Below are positions 1 to 9,081 of a stretch of 11,854 nucleotides of DNA, piece after piece. The position numbers and the translations under genes were made by a program. Positions within the stretch are counted from its first letter, which is position 1, and each line of letters opens with the position of its first letter. Source of the DNA: Hyphomicrobiales bacterium (lineage in GTDB: Bacteria > Pseudomonadota > Alphaproteobacteria > Rhizobiales > Xanthobacteraceae); the NCBI GenBank assembly GCA_017304505.1, contig JAFKKQ010000345.1, forward strand, positions 1 to 11,854, in the 5' to 3' direction. The notes under the pieces were generated by a model. The model ran no database searches, was not told the DNA's origin, and saw only the letters and a list, made by a program, of their open reading frames with translations.

Positions 1-474
1 GTTTTGCAAGAAGATGTGACGTACACGCGTTACGCCGACGACCTGACTTTTTCCGCAAGACGTACGGGGTTTTTGAATCATGTTGAGAAGTTTCTCAGGG
101 AGGCGGTTGTCAACACTAAGTCGCCGCGGCTCGCGATAAACGAGGAAAAAACCGTCCTGGCCACTCGCAAGTACAAGCGGATGGTAACCGGCTTGATATT
201 GACTAACGACTGCAAGGTATCGATCGGTTATGCACGGAAGCGTGCAATACGTGCGGCTTTGAATAACGAGAAATACGGTCGTCTTTCTTTACAGCAGCGA
301 ATGCATTTGGCGGGGCTGTTGGCATTCGTTAATGACGTCGAGCCTGAGTTCTTGATGAAGTTGAAGACCAAGTACGGCGACGACCTAATTAATGGACTTA
401 AGAATCTTAGGGTTTCCAAAGCTGACCAGATGCTCCGAACGCGTCCGGCGGCCTATTTTGATGAGCATGAATAA
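1..474 (+). CDS. Retron-type reverse transcriptase, C-terminal fragment (5' end outside window)
   Basis: The frame is open from base 1, so this is the last 157 codons of a longer gene. An RNA-directed DNA polymerase of this type copies a structured RNA into DNA. Visible motifs are the catalytic box YADD (fragment residues 11-14) within a TRYADDLTFSA context, the palm/thumb stretch INEEKT at about 46-51, and VTGL at 62-65, preceded by KYKR. A VTG motif after the YADD palm is characteristic of retron reverse transcriptases. The C-terminal stretch LAGLLAFVNDVEPEF also fits the retron-type thumb. The first 240 bases are about 51% GC by hand count, well below the neighbouring genes, suggesting horizontal acquisition. 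The msr-msd RNA and the effector gene, normally upstream or fused, are not in the window. It could instead belong to another bacterial RT class (DRT/Abi-like); group II intron origin is less likely because no maturase or HNH domain follows. RT assignment is firm, retron subtype moderately so. Confidence 0.85.
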   Translation, partial: VLQEDVTYTRYADDLTFSARRTGFLNHVEKFLREAVVNTKSPRLAINEEKTVLATRKYKRMVTGLILTNDCKVSIGYARKRAIRAALNNEKYGRLSLQQRMHLAGLLAFVNDVEPEFLMKLKTKYGDDLINGLKNLRVSKADQMLRTRPAAYFDEHE

Positions 475-478
475 GTTT

Positions 479-508
479 AAGGCCGGGCTTTCGCCCGGCC
501 TTCGTTTT
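479..508 (+). terminator. Rho-independent terminator after the reverse transcriptase
   Basis: A perfect 10-bp stem (AAGGCCGGGC at 479-488 with GCCCGGCCTT at 493-502) closes a TTTC tetraloop and is followed by CGTTTT. It begins four bases after the RT stop codon. The position and the T-run suit an intrinsic terminator for the RT transcript. The stem could also act on the opposite strand against read-through from the thiamine operon. Confidence 0.8.
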
Positions 509-557
509 CTGATGAATCCCTTGGGTCAAGCTCAGGCATGACGTCGGCATATAAGGC

Positions 558-592
558 AAGGGCGCTGCGGTGAGGCAGCGCCCTTCTGTTTT
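558..592. terminator. Hairpin between convergent RT and thiC, likely bidirectional terminator
   Basis: An 11-bp perfect inverted repeat (AAGGGCGCTGC at 558-568, GCAGCGCCCTT at 575-585) surrounds a six-base loop. On the + strand it is followed by CTGTTTTG; on the - strand only by a weak run (GCCTTAT). It lies 55 bases beyond the thiC stop codon, so it is the best candidate for the end of the thiOSGEC transcript. Termination on the - strand is inferred from position, because the T-tract there is poor. Confidence 0.6.
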
Positions 593-640
593 GCGGCTGT
601 GCGGCCCACGCCCCTTCTTCTCAGTCGGGACGTGCCACTG

Positions 641-2730
<2,090 letters not shown>

Positions 2731-2738
2731 CATCGAAC

Positions 2739-3266
2739 TCAAGCAGCCTTCGCGGGTAGTCCAAGCCAGTCGCGCACGCGCGCGTCCGGATTGGGGTTTT
2801 GGGTGACGTCGCTGACGACGGCGATGGAATTCGCGCCGGCGGCGAAAATGTCCTTGGCGTGTTCGAGCTTGATGCCGCCGATGGCGACCAGCGGGATCGC
2901 GCCGATGCGGCGCTTCCATTCAGTGATGCGGGCGATGCCCTGCGGCGCGAAGCGCATCGACTTCAGCGTCGTCGTGAAGATCGGGCCCAGCGCCACGTAA
3001 TCCGGTGCATGGCGCAGCGCGTTATCCAGCTCGGCGTCGTCGTGGGTGGAAAGGCCGAGCGTCAGCCCCGCGGCGCGGATCGCCTTCACGTCGGCATCCG
3101 CGAGGTCTTCCTGGCCGAGATGCACATGCTGCGCGCCGGCCTCGATGGCCGCGCGCCAGTGGTCGTTGACCACGAGCCTGGTCGCGGTGCCCTTCGTCGC
3201 CGCCAGCGCCTCGCGCACCAGCGCGAGCGCATCGGCGGCGTTCAGGTTCTTGGCGCGAAGCTGCAC
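2739..3266 (-). CDS. thiE: Thiamine-phosphate synthase ThiE, N-terminally truncated
   Basis: ThiE couples HMP pyrophosphate with the thiazole phosphate carboxylate to give thiamine phosphate. The family order is clear: VQLRAK at the start, VVNDHW (Asn34 and Asp35, the pyrophosphate/Mg region), HVHLGQEDL, LGLSTHD, YVALGPIFTT and PLVAIGGI, all parts of the TIM barrel. At 175 residues from the GTG at 3264-3266 it is short; homologues are typically about 200-215 residues and begin with a strand like YPIVDSA before VQLR. In frame upstream there are only four codons (P V G T) before the thiG TGA stop at 3279-3281, with no ATG. I looked in the other two frames for the missing part and did not see it. 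The first barrel strand therefore appears deleted, and activity is doubtful unless this is an assembly fault. Any translation probably depends on reinitiation after thiG. Confidence 0.9.
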   Translation of the reverse strand: MQLRAKNLNAADALALVREALAATKGTATRLVVNDHWRAAIEAGAQHVHLGQEDLADADVKAIRAAGLTLGLSTHDDAELDNALRHAPDYVALGPIFTTTLKSMRFAPQGIARITEWKRRIGAIPLVAIGGIKLEHAKDIFAAGANSIAVVSDVTQNPNPDARVRDWLGLPAKAA

Positions 3267-3278
3267 CGTGCCGACGGG

Positions 3279-4061
3279 TCAGGATACGGCATGCCAGAAC
3301 GGTGTCCCGACGACAGGGGTTGAGGGGGAGGCGAAGTCGCGCGCGTCCATCAGTCCGGCCTCGTAGCCGACGCGGCCGGCCTCGACGGCGAGGCGGAAGG
3401 CGCCCGCCATCGCCACCGGGTCGGCGGCCTTGGCGACGGCGGTGTTGAGCAGCACGGCGTCGTAGCCGAGTTCGAGGGCCTGCGCGGCGTGCGAGGGCGC
3501 GCCGAGGCCCGCATCCACCACCAGCGCGATGTCCGGCAGCCGACGGCGCAGCAGCTTCAGCGCGTCGCGGTTGACGATGCCGCGCGCGCTGCCGATCGGC
3601 GCGGCCCACGGCATCACCACGCGGCAGCCGGCATCGACCAGCTTCATCGCCACGCCAAGGTCGTCGGTGCAATAGGGATACACCTCGAAGCCGTCCTTGA
3701 TCAGGATCGCGGCGGCCTCGACCAGGCCGATCACATCCGGCTGCAGCGTCTCGTCGTCGGCGATCACCTCGAGCTTGATGCGCGGCGTGTGGAACAGTTC
3801 GCGCGCCAGCTTCGCGGTGGTCACGGCCTCGCGCACGCTCTTGCAGCCGGCGGTGTTCGGCAGCACGGCGATACCGAGTTCATGGATCAGCGACCAGAAC
3901 GCATCGCCGGTCTTGCCGCCCGCCATTTCGCGGCGCACCGAGACGGTGACGATCTGCGCGCCCGAGGCGCGGATCGCCTGCTGCATGATCGCCGGCGACG
4001 GGTAGAGGGCAGTGCCGATCAGCAGCCGGGAGGAGAATTCGGTATCGTAGAATTTCACCAT
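3279..4061 (-). CDS. thiG: Thiazole synthase ThiG
   Basis: ThiG condenses deoxyxylulose 5-phosphate, the dehydroglycine produced by ThiO, and sulfur delivered by ThiS thiocarboxylate to make the thiazole phosphate of thiamine. The 260-residue protein is full length for the family. It shows [13 protein letters not shown] at the start, [16 protein letters not shown], and the Schiff-base lysine in IKLEVIAD (Lys96). Phosphate-binding and barrel motifs follow: [39 protein letters not shown] and the tail [14 protein letters not shown]. The start ATG has a GGCGGAG ribosome site and lies 16 bases after the thiS stop, so it is translated from the same message. Its TGA stop is in the same frame as the shortened thiE that follows. 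Confidence 0.97.
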   Translation of the reverse strand: MVKFYDTEFSSRLLIGTALYPSPAIMQQAIRASGAQIVTVSVRREMAGGKTGDAFWSLIHELGIAVLPNTAGCKSVREAVTTAKLARELFHTPRIKLEVIADDETLQPDVIGLVEAAAILIKDGFEVYPYCTDDLGVAMKLVDAGCRVVMPWAAPIGSARGIVNRDALKLLRRRLPDIALVVDAGLGAPSHAAQALELGYDAVLLNTAVAKAADPVAMAGAFRLAVEAGRVGYEAGLMDARDFASPSTPVVGTPFWHAVS

Positions 4062-4077
4062 TGCACTCCGCCTTGCC

Positions 4078-4275
4078 TCAGCCGCCTTGCCTTGGCGTGA
4101 GAATTTCCACGCAGTCGCCGTCCTTCAACGGCGCCGACGCCCAGCGGGCGCGTGGCACCACGTCGTAGTTCACCGCGACCGCAAGCTGCTTGCTCTCGTA
4201 TTCGAGTTCATCGAGCAGCGCCTCGATATGCGCGGCGTTCGTTTCTCGCTGCTCGCCATTGACGATCACAAGCAT
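4078..4275 (-). CDS. thiS: Sulfur carrier protein ThiS
   Basis: ThiS is a small ubiquitin-fold protein whose C-terminal glycine is adenylated and converted to a thiocarboxylate, the sulfur donor for ThiG. The 65-residue product has the expected length, begins MLVIVNGE, has the conserved [11 protein letters not shown] segment, continues DGDCVEIL, and ends in the required Gly-Gly. Its ATG overlaps the last 10 bases of thiO, indicating translational coupling. The adenylating partner (ThiF or MoeB-like) is not in the window. Confidence 0.94.
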   Translation of the reverse strand: MLVIVNGEQRETNAAHIEALLDELEYESKQLAVAVNYDVVPRARWASAPLKDGDCVEILTPRQGG

Positions 4276-5312
4276 CGCATCACCTGGTTATCGACCTCGC
4301 CGCGCTGGACATAGGCGGCGGTCAGCTCGGCCAGTGCCGGCGCGAGCAGGAAACCGTGACGATAAAGCCCGTTCACGGTGATGGTTTGTCCCTTGATGTC
4401 GATACGCGGCAGGTTGTCGGGGAAGGCGGGGCGGAGCCCCGCGCCGATCTCGACGATGCGCGCCTCGCCGAACGCCGGATGCACGGCATAGGCCGCGCTC
4501 AAAAGCTCCAGCGCCGAGCGGACGCTGACGCCGCGATCCTCGCTCTCGATCGAGGTCGCGCCGATCATGAAAATATTGTCTTCGCGTGGAATGATGTAGA
4601 GCGGCCAGCGTGGATGCAAAAGCCGCACGGGGCGCGACAGCGCGATCTCGTCGGTCTCGACGATGATCATCTCGCCCTTGACGCCGCGCAGGTCCGGCGC
4701 GACATCGCGCGCGGCAATCCCGCGGCAATCGACGACCAGATGGTTGGCGTCGCCGATCTCGTGCTCGTTGTGGAAGCGAATCTCGATGCCCAGCGCTTCG
4801 AGCCGGGCGCGCAACTTCGGCAGCACCCGGCGCGGCTCCACATGGCCTTCGTCCTTGAAGAACAGCGCATCCTGGAACCGGCCTTCGAGAATGGGCTCAA
4901 GCTTGGCGATCTCGCGGCCCGACAGCCGCTTGTGGCCGCCGGACAACCGGGCGAAGCGCTCGAAATCGGCGCGGTCGCGCGGGTGGGCCACGACCAGCGA
5001 GCCGTTGAACGGCGTATCGGGAAGCTCCTCGCGCCACAGATCGAGCGAGCGCGCGCCAAGGCGGGTGATGACCGGCTCCGACGATTCGCCTTCGCACCAG
5101 GGCGCGAGCATCCCGCCGGCGAAATGGCTGGTGGCCTGCGTCATCGACACATCGCCGCGCTCGAAAACCGTGACGCGGCGGCCGGCCTTGGCCAGCGCGA
5201 GCGCCTGCCACGTGCCGGCGATGCCGGCGCCGATCACATGCGCTATTGCACCGCGCGCCGCCTTGGTTGGCGCAGCCGCAGTCTCGCGTGTGGATGAACC
5301 GTTCTGAAGCAT
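4266..5312 (-). CDS. thiO: Glycine oxidase ThiO (FAD-dependent)
   Basis: ThiO oxidises glycine to the imine used by ThiG in thiazole formation. The 348-residue product has the FAD-binding Rossmann motif GAGIAG at about residues 28-33, an acidic end of the second strand (VTVFERGD), the D-amino-acid-oxidase-type segment SHFAGGMLAPW, and the C-terminal flavin-contact region GLRPAFPDNLPRI with NGLYRHGFLLAPALAE. I chose the ATG at 5310-5312. Upstream in-frame codons run to 5444 but translate the riboswitch and cannot be coding. AAGGGA (5318-5323) sits five bases before this ATG and is the 3' end of the TPP aptamer. It is the first gene of the operon, and its stop overlaps thiS. Confidence 0.94.
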   Translation of the reverse strand: MLQNGSSTRETAAAPTKAARGAIAHVIGAGIAGTWQALALAKAGRRVTVFERGDVSMTQATSHFAGGMLAPWCEGESSEPVITRLGARSLDLWREELPDTPFNGSLVVAHPRDRADFERFARLSGGHKRLSGREIAKLEPILEGRFQDALFFKDEGHVEPRRVLPKLRARLEALGIEIRFHNEHEIGDANHLVVDCRGIAARDVAPDLRGVKGEMIIVETDEIALSRPVRLLHPRWPLYIIPREDNIFMIGATSIESEDRGVSVRSALELLSAAYAVHPAFGEARIVEIGAGLRPAFPDNLPRIDIKGQTITVNGLYRHGFLLAPALAELTAAYVQRGEVDNQVMRCL

Positions 5313-5316
5313 CCCT

Positions 5317-5403
5317 GTCCCTTCGCCGGCATGACCCGGATCAGGTTCAAAGGGTCGCCGCCTTCGCGGCCTCTCAGCTCCGTTTTGGAGCACCCCTCGG
5401 AAC
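5317..5403 (-). ncRNA. TPP riboswitch (THI box)
   Basis: The - strand carries the conserved THI-box words in order: GAGGGGTGC at the 5' side, CTGAGA (5372-5377), ACCCTTTGAACCTGATC (AACCTGATC at 5339-5347), CCGGGTCATGCCGG, and GCGAAGGGA at the 3' end (5318-5326). The closing P1 helix can be drawn as GUUCC (5399-5403) with GGGAC (5317-5321). The 3' strand of P1 contains the thiO Shine-Dalgarno (AAGGGA), and only five bases separate the aptamer from the ATG. There is no room for a separate terminator hairpin, so thiamine pyrophosphate binding most likely blocks ribosome access. Regulation mode is inferred from layout; the aptamer identity is secure. Confidence 0.95.
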
Positions 5404-5409
5404 GCCTCT

Positions 5410-5437
5410 AATTTAGGCTCGTGGGCCGAAGTGTCAA
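5410..5437 (-). promoter_or_regulatory. Candidate sigma70-type promoter for thiOSGEC
   Basis: Read on the - strand, TTGACA (5432-5437) is followed after 16 bases by TAAATT (5410-5415). The implied start of transcription, around 5403, coincides with the first base of the TPP aptamer. This agreement between promoter and leader supports the call. The -10 box is imperfect and the spacing is one base short of ideal. Confidence 0.6.
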
Positions 5438-5484
5438 CGCACACCGCCGCATGGCGTCGCTGCTGTACGCAACGATGCTGTGCG

Positions 5485-5525
5485 GAAAACGCATCGGGCG
5501 CGGAGCTTTCGCGCCGCGCCCGATG
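5485..5525 (-). terminator. Rho-independent terminator of the OmpA-family gene
   Basis: A 12-bp perfect inverted repeat (CATCGGGCGCGG at 5492-5503 and its complement at 5514-5525) with a 10-base loop is followed on the - strand by CGTTTTCC. It lies 20 bases after the stop of the OmpA-domain gene and upstream of the thi promoter, so it separates the two transcription units. Confidence 0.8.
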
Positions 5526-5545
5526 TTTCCGCCGTATCCGGCCGC

Positions 5546-7213
5546 CTATCGTGGCGGCGCCGCGCCGGCCTGCTGTTCGATCAGCGGCGTGATGCGCCGC
5601 ACCGCGACGCGGCGATTGGCGCGCTCCGGCCCACCGGTCTGCACCTTCAGATATTGCTCGCCGTAGCCCTGCGTCACCAGATTCTCGGGTGGAACCTGGA
5701 ACTGTTCGGTCAGCGCCACCGCCACCGCTTCGGCGCGGCGATCCGACAGCGACAGGTTGTCCTCATCGTTGCCGACGGCGTCGGTGTGGCCTTCGATCAT
5801 GAACACTTCGCTCGGGTTGCGTTGGATCGTGTTGTTGAGCGCGCGCGCGATCACCGCGAGCCGGTCGACCTGATCGGGCGTGAGCTGCCATGAGCCGGTG
5901 TCGAAGTTGATATCGAGATCGACACGCGGCATGCGATCGCGAATCGCCGCGCTGTAGCGGACCTGGTCGAGCGTGTAGCGCTCGGGGAGCGCTTCCACCG
6001 GCGGGGCCGTGAACGCACCGTAAATGGTGTCATATCCCGCGTCATCGGCATCGACGATGTAGTGGTTGCGCGGGATACGGATCACCGGCGGCGGCAGCGC
6101 GATGAAGAAATTGCCGGCGCGCGGCCTGCTGTAGTCGTTGTTGATGATGATGACGTCACGGCCGTCGCGATCGCGGCGCATGCGCCGCAGCAGGCGTCCG
6201 TTGTCGTCAATGACGTTGATGATGCGCACGCCGTTGGGCCGCTCGACGATCGTCTCGCGATGGCCGCCACGCCGTTCGACACGGACATCGCGCGAGCCGA
6301 TGGCGAAGCGGTTGGCGTCGTCGTGGCGGATGATGGTCCGGTTGTCCTGGCGGATGATGGTGCGGTCGCCCTCGCGGATGAACGTGCGATTGCCTTCCCG
6401 CGTCTCCTTTCGCTCCTGGCGAAGCTGGTCGATCTTCGGCGCGGGCGATTGTCCGTCGCGGCGGATGAACTCACGCGCGTCTCGCGGCCGCGGCGGCTGG
6501 CCCTGCGGGGTCATCATCGCCGGATTGGGGCCGCGCATGGCCGGTCCGCCCGGCGGCTGTTGGCCGGCCGCCGGCGGCGCCCCGCGCTGCGGCTGCACCG
6601 TCGAGGGGGCGATTTGCGGCTGCGGCTGCCGGGCGGCAGGACCGTTGGGAGGTCCGCGGCGCTCTTGCGTGGCGGGCGCGTTCGGCGGCTCACGCCGTTC
6701 CTGCGCGGCAGGTGGCGGCGGGCGCCGTCCGGGCGGCTGTGCGGTCGGAGGCGTGGCTTGCGGTTGTTGCGGGCGCGCGGCCGGGGCTTGCGTCGGATGC
6801 GCCGGCGGCTGCGGGCGCTGCACGGCCGGAGCCTGAGGGCGCTGCATGGCGGGCGGTTGGCGGCGTTCCTGCACCGCAGGGCCGCGTGGCGGCTGAGCCG
6901 TCGGGCGTTGCGGTTGCGCGGCGGGCGCGTGCGGCGGGCGCGGTTGAGCAGCCGGAGCAGGCGGCTTCGGCGGAGCGGGCCTCGCTGCGGGCGCGTGTTG
7001 CGGCTTGGGCGCCTCGTGCCCAGGCCCGCGCGGCGGCTGGCGCCGGCGCTGATCCGCGTTGTCGGCCGGTGCGGCTTGCGCCATGCGGAAGACGCCCTCG
7101 GTTGCCGTCGCTGCATGGCTTGTCGAGGACACCGATGCGACGGTCAGCAACGCGGTGCCGGCGAGCAGAAGCGACGTGACGGCCGTCGGGGCGATACGAT
7201 GGCGCGAACTCAT
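5546..7213 (-). CDS. OmpA-family protein with long proline-rich linker
   Basis: Probably an outer-membrane or periplasmic protein that binds peptidoglycan. From the ATG at 7211-7213 it has 555 residues. A signal peptide ends near SHA (about residue 34). A low-complexity region rich in Pro, Ala, Gln and Arg (about 55-260) has recurrent PPA/QP/QERR units. A charged segment near 270-310 contains repeated (D/N)RTIIR units. The C-terminal OmpA domain (about 431-545) contains EGHTDAVG with Asp478 and LSDRRAEAV with Arg493; their 15-residue spacing matches the Asp/Arg pair that contacts diaminopimelate in OmpA proteins. This start is preferred over the in-frame ATG at 7238-7240 because GGAGAA precedes it at a workable distance, while nothing precedes the other. 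No beta-barrel domain is seen. The specific role is unknown. Confidence 0.9.
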   Translation of the reverse strand: MSSRHRIAPTAVTSLLLAGTALLTVASVSSTSHAATATEGVFRMAQAAPADNADQRRRQPPRGPGHEAPKPQHAPAARPAPPKPPAPAAQPRPPHAPAAQPQRPTAQPPRGPAVQERRQPPAMQRPQAPAVQRPQPPAHPTQAPAARPQQPQATPPTAQPPGRRPPPPAAQERREPPNAPATQERRGPPNGPAARQPQPQIAPSTVQPQRGAPPAAGQQPPGGPAMRGPNPAMMTPQGQPPRPRDAREFIRRDGQSPAPKIDQLRQERKETREGNRTFIREGDRTIIRQDNRTIIRHDDANRFAIGSRDVRVERRGGHRETIVERPNGVRIINVIDDNGRLLRRMRRDRDGRDVIIINNDYSRPRAGNFFIALPPPVIRIPRNHYIVDADDAGYDTIYGAFTAPPVEALPERYTLDQVRYSAAIRDRMPRVDLDINFDTGSWQLTPDQVDRLAVIARALNNTIQRNPSEVFMIEGHTDAVGNDEDNLSLSDRRAEAVAVALTEQFQVPPENLVTQGYGEQYLKVQTGGPERANRRVAVRRITPLIEQQAGAAPPR

Positions 7214-7345
7214 GATTTGGCGTTCTCCGTTCTGGCGCATTGGCGCTGTAGCGCGCGCGTGTAACGTGCCCGGTTGAACTTGGCGATTTCGTGACTGCGC
7301 GTGGGTTTGTTTCGGCGCGCCGATGAACGGACGTTTATCGAACGC

Positions 7346-8938
7346 TCATTGTTGCAACGCGATCTTGCGCACCAATGCTCGTGCGCTGCCGTCCGCTTCG
7401 GCAATGACGCGCAGTGTTGTCGAATCGAATTCGACATCGACCAGCCGCAGATCGTTGACCGCGGCTTCGACCTCCACGCCGTCGACCGGCTTCTGGAAAT
7501 CCGCGATCGCGTCCTGGATGCTCTTGCGCGCGCTCGCTGCGAACGGCTTGAGATCGATCACCGCGTTCTGCGCCAGCGCGTCCTGCAGATAAGGGATCGC
7601 GGCGCGCGCGGCCGTGCCGAGCAGGCCGAACGCCGCCTGCGATTGCACGTCGAGCGAGATGTCGGTCAGCCGCATGATCTGCTGCGCCTGATCGAGCTTG
7701 GGCTTGCCCCAGATGTGAACCGTCGCCTCCGCGCCCAGGCCGAACCAGCTTCTGTTTTCTTTCGCCTGCACGCGCAGCGAGATCAAAAGCCGGTCGCCCG
7801 ACGCCGAGACTTTTGCCGCCAGCACCGTGACCTTGCCCGGTGCGTCGCCGCTCTCGGGGAAGGTTCGGCCCTTGAGTTGTTGCTCCAGGACGCGATTCAA
7901 TTCGGTGAACGGCACATCGATCGGCACCGCGATGCTGACCTTGCCCTGATCGGTCTGCTGCAGCGTCAGATCGAGTTTTGCGGGAAACGGACACTCGGGC
8001 TTGGTCTGTTGGGGCACGATACGCGTCTCGGCCTGCACGCCCAGTGTCAGGATCACCCAATCCGGCACGATGCGCGGCTGCGCCGCGAACGCCTTGGTCG
8101 GCCGTACCTCGAGCCACAGGTTCGGCGCGCCGGCGGCGGCCTGGCCGAGCCGGATCGAGCGGCACATCTGCATCCATTGCTTGCGCGCGGCCGTCTCAAG
8201 CGTGCGGTCGTCGCGCAGGCGGACCGAAAGCTTGCTGATCTGCTCGCCCACGGTTTTGTCGAGCAGCGGCTTCACCTCGTTCGACACGTTAAGCTTGATG
8301 CCGGCGATGGTCATGCCGCCGTCGGCCAGCGAGACGTTGCCGGTCAGGTTGGGCTCGATCCGCCAGTTCTGCAGCAGCGACGGATGCGAGGTCACCGAGA
8401 CGTTGCCGCGGATATCGGCGCGCTGGTCGAGCGCGCGCGTGGTGAGCTTTTCCACGCCGCGGCCGAGCTTGTTGCCGAGAAGTCCGGTGATCGTGCCGGC
8501 GAGACGGCCGGATTGGTCGGCGACCTGGCCGGTGGCGCGAAGCGCGCCGTTGAGCGTCGTCGCGATGTTCAAGCCTGACGCCACGCTGGAGACGACAATC
8601 GGGCCGCGCGAGATGCTCCAGCCGATGTCGGCCTTGCCCAGCAGATCGGCGAGCGGGTTCTCGTTCTTGCCGTCGAGGCCGCGCGGGGCATTCGCTTCCA
8701 TCACGTCGCGGATGGCGAGATCGGCGACCGCCACCGGCGCGACGATGACCGAGTTGCGGGTCACCGGCTGCAGCGGCGCCAGGGCGGCCAGCGCCGGACG
8801 GCTCTCATCGAGTGGATTCTGGGGAAAGAACCGGTCGAGCGCCCAAAGCGTGCCGCCGAAGAACACGGCGACGACGGCAACACTGAACAGGATGGTGCGA
8901 AACGACAGGTGGAATGGCAGCGTTGTTCTCCCCTTCAA
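7346..8938 (-). CDS. DUF4403 family protein, membrane-anchored
   Basis: The 530-residue product has one N-terminal hydrophobic segment (about residues 14-34, FRTILFSVAVVAVFFGG...). A long periplasmic-type portion rich in beta-forming sequence follows. Segments such as RGPIVVSSVASGLNI, LLQNWRIEPNLTGNVSLADG and the C-terminal VDLEVEAAVNDLR-like region fit the DUF4403 family of unknown function, whose members carry repeated lipid-transfer-like halves. I recognise the family by overall pattern, not by a diagnostic motif. The start is a TTG at 8936-8938, with CGGAG four bases before it. No better start is visible upstream and the next GTG falls inside the membrane segment. The OmpA-domain gene follows after 132 bases, so a shared envelope role is possible but unproven. 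Confidence 0.8.
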   Translation of the reverse strand: MKGRTTLPFHLSFRTILFSVAVVAVFFGGTLWALDRFFPQNPLDESRPALAALAPLQPVTRNSVIVAPVAVADLAIRDVMEANAPRGLDGKNENPLADLLGKADIGWSISRGPIVVSSVASGLNIATTLNGALRATGQVADQSGRLAGTITGLLGNKLGRGVEKLTTRALDQRADIRGNVSVTSHPSLLQNWRIEPNLTGNVSLADGGMTIAGIKLNVSNEVKPLLDKTVGEQISKLSVRLRDDRTLETAARKQWMQMCRSIRLGQAAAGAPNLWLEVRPTKAFAAQPRIVPDWVILTLGVQAETRIVPQQTKPECPFPAKLDLTLQQTDQGKVSIAVPIDVPFTELNRVLEQQLKGRTFPESGDAPGKVTVLAAKVSASGDRLLISLRVQAKENRSWFGLGAEATVHIWGKPKLDQAQQIMRLTDISLDVQSQAAFGLLGTAARAAIPYLQDALAQNAVIDLKPFAASARKSIQDAIADFQKPVDGVEVEAAVNDLRLVDVEFDSTTLRVIAEADGSARALVRKIALQQ

Positions 8939-9024
8939 CGTTCTCCGATTTTAGTCCGCACGCCGTCGCGGTGCCAGCGTTCAAGTTTCAATGCAGACCC
9001 GACAAAGCGCCGCATGAGGACGGC

Positions 9025-9064
9025 GCGATGTCTGGTGCGATGACTGATGCGATGTCTGGTGCGA
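9025..9064. repeat. Degenerate 12-bp tandem repeat in intergenic region
   Basis: A 16-base word GCGATGTCTGGTGCGA occurs at 9025-9040 and again at 9049-9064, separated by the related TGACTGAT. The block reads as about three degenerate 12-base units (GCGATGTCTGGT, GCGATGACTGAT, GCGATGTCTGGT). It lies between the dehydrogenase stop and the DUF4403 start and is not inside any gene I accept. A protein-binding or slippage-derived origin is possible. Confidence 0.7.
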
Positions 9065-9081
9065 GGTTTTGGGGTAACCGG

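Noticed and set aside
479..585. The two hairpins after the RT as a CRISPR-like or msr-msd RNA.
   Set aside because: The stems differ in sequence and are not regularly repeated. The first ends in a T-run right after the gene, and retron RNAs normally lie upstream of the RT.
5313..5444. Extension of thiO by 44 codons to an upstream start at 5444.
   Set aside because: Those codons translate the TPP riboswitch and promoter, and no ribosome site precedes 5444.
6062..7264. A 400-codon + strand frame opposite the OmpA-family gene.
   Set aside because: The product is arginine- and glycine-rich, a mirror of the Pro/Ala/Gln linker on the other strand; no ribosome site or domain.
7312..7323. 12-bp palindrome TCGGCGCGCCGA between the DUF4403 and OmpA-family genes.
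   Set aside because: Short GC palindromes are expected by chance here; no T-run or second copy supports a role.
7301..8578. A 425-codon + strand frame opposite the DUF4403 gene.
   Set aside because: Arg/Asp/Leu/His-rich antisense shadow; the - strand frame has a membrane segment and coherent protein sequence.
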